Notes under the pieces: model-generated
Database searches by the model: none
Told to the model about the DNA's origin: nothing
What the model saw: only the letters and a program-made list of their open reading frames with translations
Translations under genes and position numbers: made by a program
Source of the DNA: Planctomycetota bacterium
Lineage (GTDB): Bacteria; Planctomycetota; Phycisphaerae; Phycisphaerales; SM1A02
Direction of reading: 5' to 3'
DNA length: 64,000 nucleotides
Assembly (NCBI GenBank): GCA_003671075.1
Contig: QWPT01000002.1
Location: forward strand, 1-64,000
In this document: one piece after another, positions 62,357-64,000 of the stretch
Layout: every line of letters starts with the position of its first letter
Position numbering within the stretch: the first letter of the stretch is position 1

Positions 62357-64000
62357 TCATTTACCGTTGGTTTCGGGCAGCAGCGTATCGTGCACCAACG
62401 CGATCTCATCGCATGCGGTGTTCTTGGGGCAATTCGCGCAGTCCTTCAGCACCTTCTCAGGAAGCGAGTTGATCGACACGCGGCGGAATCCGCACTTCTC
62501 GAAGAAATCGGGAGCGCGCGTGAGTACGAAGACTTTGTCGATGTGCAGTTGACCGGCGAGTTGCTGGAAATGCCGCACCATTCCGTGGCCGATGCCGCGG
62601 GCCTGGAACTCGGTGTCGATGCCGAGCGAGCGGATCTCGGCGAGATCAGGCGTGTAAATCCACAACGCGGCGCAACCGACCACGCGTCCATCGACCACGG
62701 CCACGCCGAAGTCGAGGATCGCCTTCATGATGTCCTCGCGCGAGCGCGGCAGATTCTCGCCGTGCAGCGCCCAGTAGTCGACCAAGCGAACGATCGCGTC
62801 GAGGTCATCCATGCGCGCCTGACGAAACTCAGCCTCGCCAGCGCCGGCCGGCACCGCGCGTTCGCGAAGCATGCGACGCACGCGCTCGATGGCGCTCTCC
62901 ACCGCCTGCGGTCCAGTGCCGCCAGTGACTCCGCGCTTCTCGAGCGTGGCGTTGACGGTGAGCTGGGTGTAGACATCCTGGTTTGCGCGCGGAGCCTGCT
63001 CGCGGATCACCTCGAGCGAGAGTTCCTCGAGCGCGCTGTCGCTTTCCATGGCCTTGCGGACGAGCCGACCGGCCTGATGATGCGCCTCGCGGAAGGGGAC
63101 GCCCAGCCGAGTGAGGTAGTCGGCGAGGTCGGTGGCGTTGCTGTAGCCCTCGGCGGCGGCGAGCAGCGCGTTCTCGCGATTGACCTTGAGCCCGGCGATC
63201 ATCGGCGGCAGGACGCGCAGGCACATGGAGAGTTGCTTCATCGCATCGAAGAGCGGCTCCTTGTCTTCCTGCAGATCCTTGTTGTAGGCCATGGGCAGGC
63301 CCTTCATGGTGACCAGCAGCGTGACGAGGTTGCCGATCTGGCGACCGGTCTTGCCGCGGAACAACTCGAGGGCGTCGGGGTTTTTCTTCTGCGGCATCAG
63401 CGAACTGCCCGAAGTGAACGCATCGGGAAGCTCGACGAGCGATGCTTCGCTGGTCGAATAGAAGATCAGGTCTTCGGCGAAGCGCGAGAGATGCACGGCG
63501 CAGAGGGCGCACGCCGAGAGCGTTTCGATGACGAAGTCGCGGTCGCCGACGGCGTCGAGCGAGTTGGCGGTAGGGGCGCGGAAGCCGAGGTCTTTGGCGA
63601 GCAGCTCGCGGTCGATCGGATACGCGGTTCCTGCGAGCGCGCCCGAGCCCAACGGCGAGAGGCGCACGCGCTTGAGCGCATCAGTCAGGCGCTCGGCGTC
63701 GCGGCGGAACATCTCAACATAGGCGAGGCACCAGTGAGCGAACAGGATCGGCTGCGCGCGCTGGAGGTGGGTGTAGCCCGGGAACGCGGTGGTCTTCTCG
63801 CGCTCGGCGAGATCGACGAGCGCGTTCATGGCCGCCTTGAGTTCAGCCTGGCGAAGGCGCAGCTGCCGCGCCGTCCACAGCCGCAGGTCGGTGGAGACCT
63901 GGTCATTGCGGCTGCGGCCGGTGTGCAACTTCTTGCCCAGGTCAGCCACGCGAGCGATGAGCTGGCGCTCGACCCACGAGTGAACATCCTCATCGTCGGC
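62357..64000 (-). CDS. argH: Argininosuccinate lyase fused to N-acetyltransferase (ArgH(A)), 5' end outside
   Basis: The frame is open to the window edge. It starts with DEDVHSWVERQLIARVADLG and LHTGRSRNDQVSTD, so only about 90 N-terminal residues are missing. ArgH cuts argininosuccinate to arginine. The lyase signature SGSSLMPQKKNPDALELFRG is present. After the C-terminal helix a ~150 residue GNAT domain follows (ARMDDLDAIVRLVDYWALHG, IRSLGIDTEFQARGIGHGMV), ending with the Cys-rich KDCANCPKNTACDEIALVHD typical of the short ArgA-type acetylglutamate synthase. Such ArgH(A) fusions are known from Moritella and Vibrio. Confidence 0.95.
   Translation of the reverse strand, partial: ADDEDVHSWVERQLIARVADLGKKLHTGRSRNDQVSTDLRLWTARQLRLRQAELKAAMNALVDLAEREKTTAFPGYTHLQRAQPILFAHWCLAYVEMFRRDAERLTDALKRVRLSPLGSGALAGTAYPIDRELLAKDLGFRAPTANSLDAVGDRDFVIETLSACALCAVHLSRFAEDLIFYSTSEASLVELPDAFTSGSSLMPQKKNPDALELFRGKTGRQIGNLVTLLVTMKGLPMAYNKDLQEDKEPLFDAMKQLSMCLRVLPPMIAGLKVNRENALLAAAEGYSNATDLADYLTRLGVPFREAHHQAGRLVRKAMESDSALEELSLEVIREQAPRANQDVYTQLTVNATLEKRGVTGGTGPQAVESAIERVRRMLRERAVPAGAGEAEFRQARMDDLDAIVRLVDYWALHGENLPRSREDIMKAILDFGVAVVDGRVVGCAALWIYTPDLAEIRSLGIDTEFQARGIGHGMVRHFQQLAGQLHIDKVFVLTRAPDFFEKCGFRRVSINSLPEKVLKDCANCPKNTACDEIALVHDTLLPETNGK

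Overview
The window looks like chromosomal DNA of a planctomycete of the class Phycisphaerae. The DNA is GC-rich. Three secreted proteins (the fragment at 1-489, and those at 631-2298 and 14656-16977) end in paired dockerin-like repeats of the D-x-D-x-x-G-x-V-x-x-x-D-L-x-x-L-L-x-x-W-G type that are common in that class. A planctomycete-type ECF sigma factor, a histone H1-like protein and a ribosomal superoperon lacking rpmD, rpsD and adk agree with this. The assignment is inference from gene content; no 16S rRNA gene is present and I found no tRNA gene.

Layout. 1-2.3 kb: two secreted, Cys-rich or beta-helical proteins with dockerin-like tails. 2.3-6.7 kb (minus): polyprenyl diphosphate synthase, a methyltransferase, a thioredoxin-fold secreted protein and panC. 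6.8-9.1 kb (plus): a minimal iron-sulfur operon iscS-iscU-iscA with a palindromic leader and a clean terminator. 9.2-20.8 kb: sigma factor plus unknown partner, an M3-type metallopeptidase, a BamE-like lipoprotein, a GYF-domain membrane protein, an SGNH hydrolase, a large secreted serine protease, an isolated atpD, and an ECF sigma/anti-sigma pair. 20.9-28.8 kb: mostly minus-strand housekeeping genes (manA, fabZ-like, H1-like, isochorismatase-like, purB, plsY, gmhB-like). 29-35.3 kb: pfkA divergent from lysS, which leads a coupled run lysS / transglutaminase / nnrD / YhaM-like nuclease. 35.4-39.7 kb (minus): four genes joined by 1-4 base overlaps (unknown, lipoprotein, glycosyltransferase, BshC-like unknown).

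40.2-57.4 kb (plus) is one S10-spc-alpha ribosomal superoperon of 28 genes from rpsJ to rplQ, ending in a strong terminator. It has a probable promoter near 39862-39889. Many of its spacers are unusually long (55-324 bases) and hold stem-loops. One 26-base hairpin family recurs five times in three spacers. The uS14 and bL36 proteins have lost most zinc ligands. 57.5-64 kb: pheS without pheT, a methyl-accepting chemotaxis protein, then argJ and an ArgH-acetyltransferase fusion running off the right edge.

The most unusual property seen at several scales is the number of short tandem arrays (4-38 base units, mostly 3-7 copies). Those inside genes have units of 12 or 18 bases and keep frame. Those outside mostly have units of 11, 13, 14 or 38 bases, and several sit on or just past stop codons.
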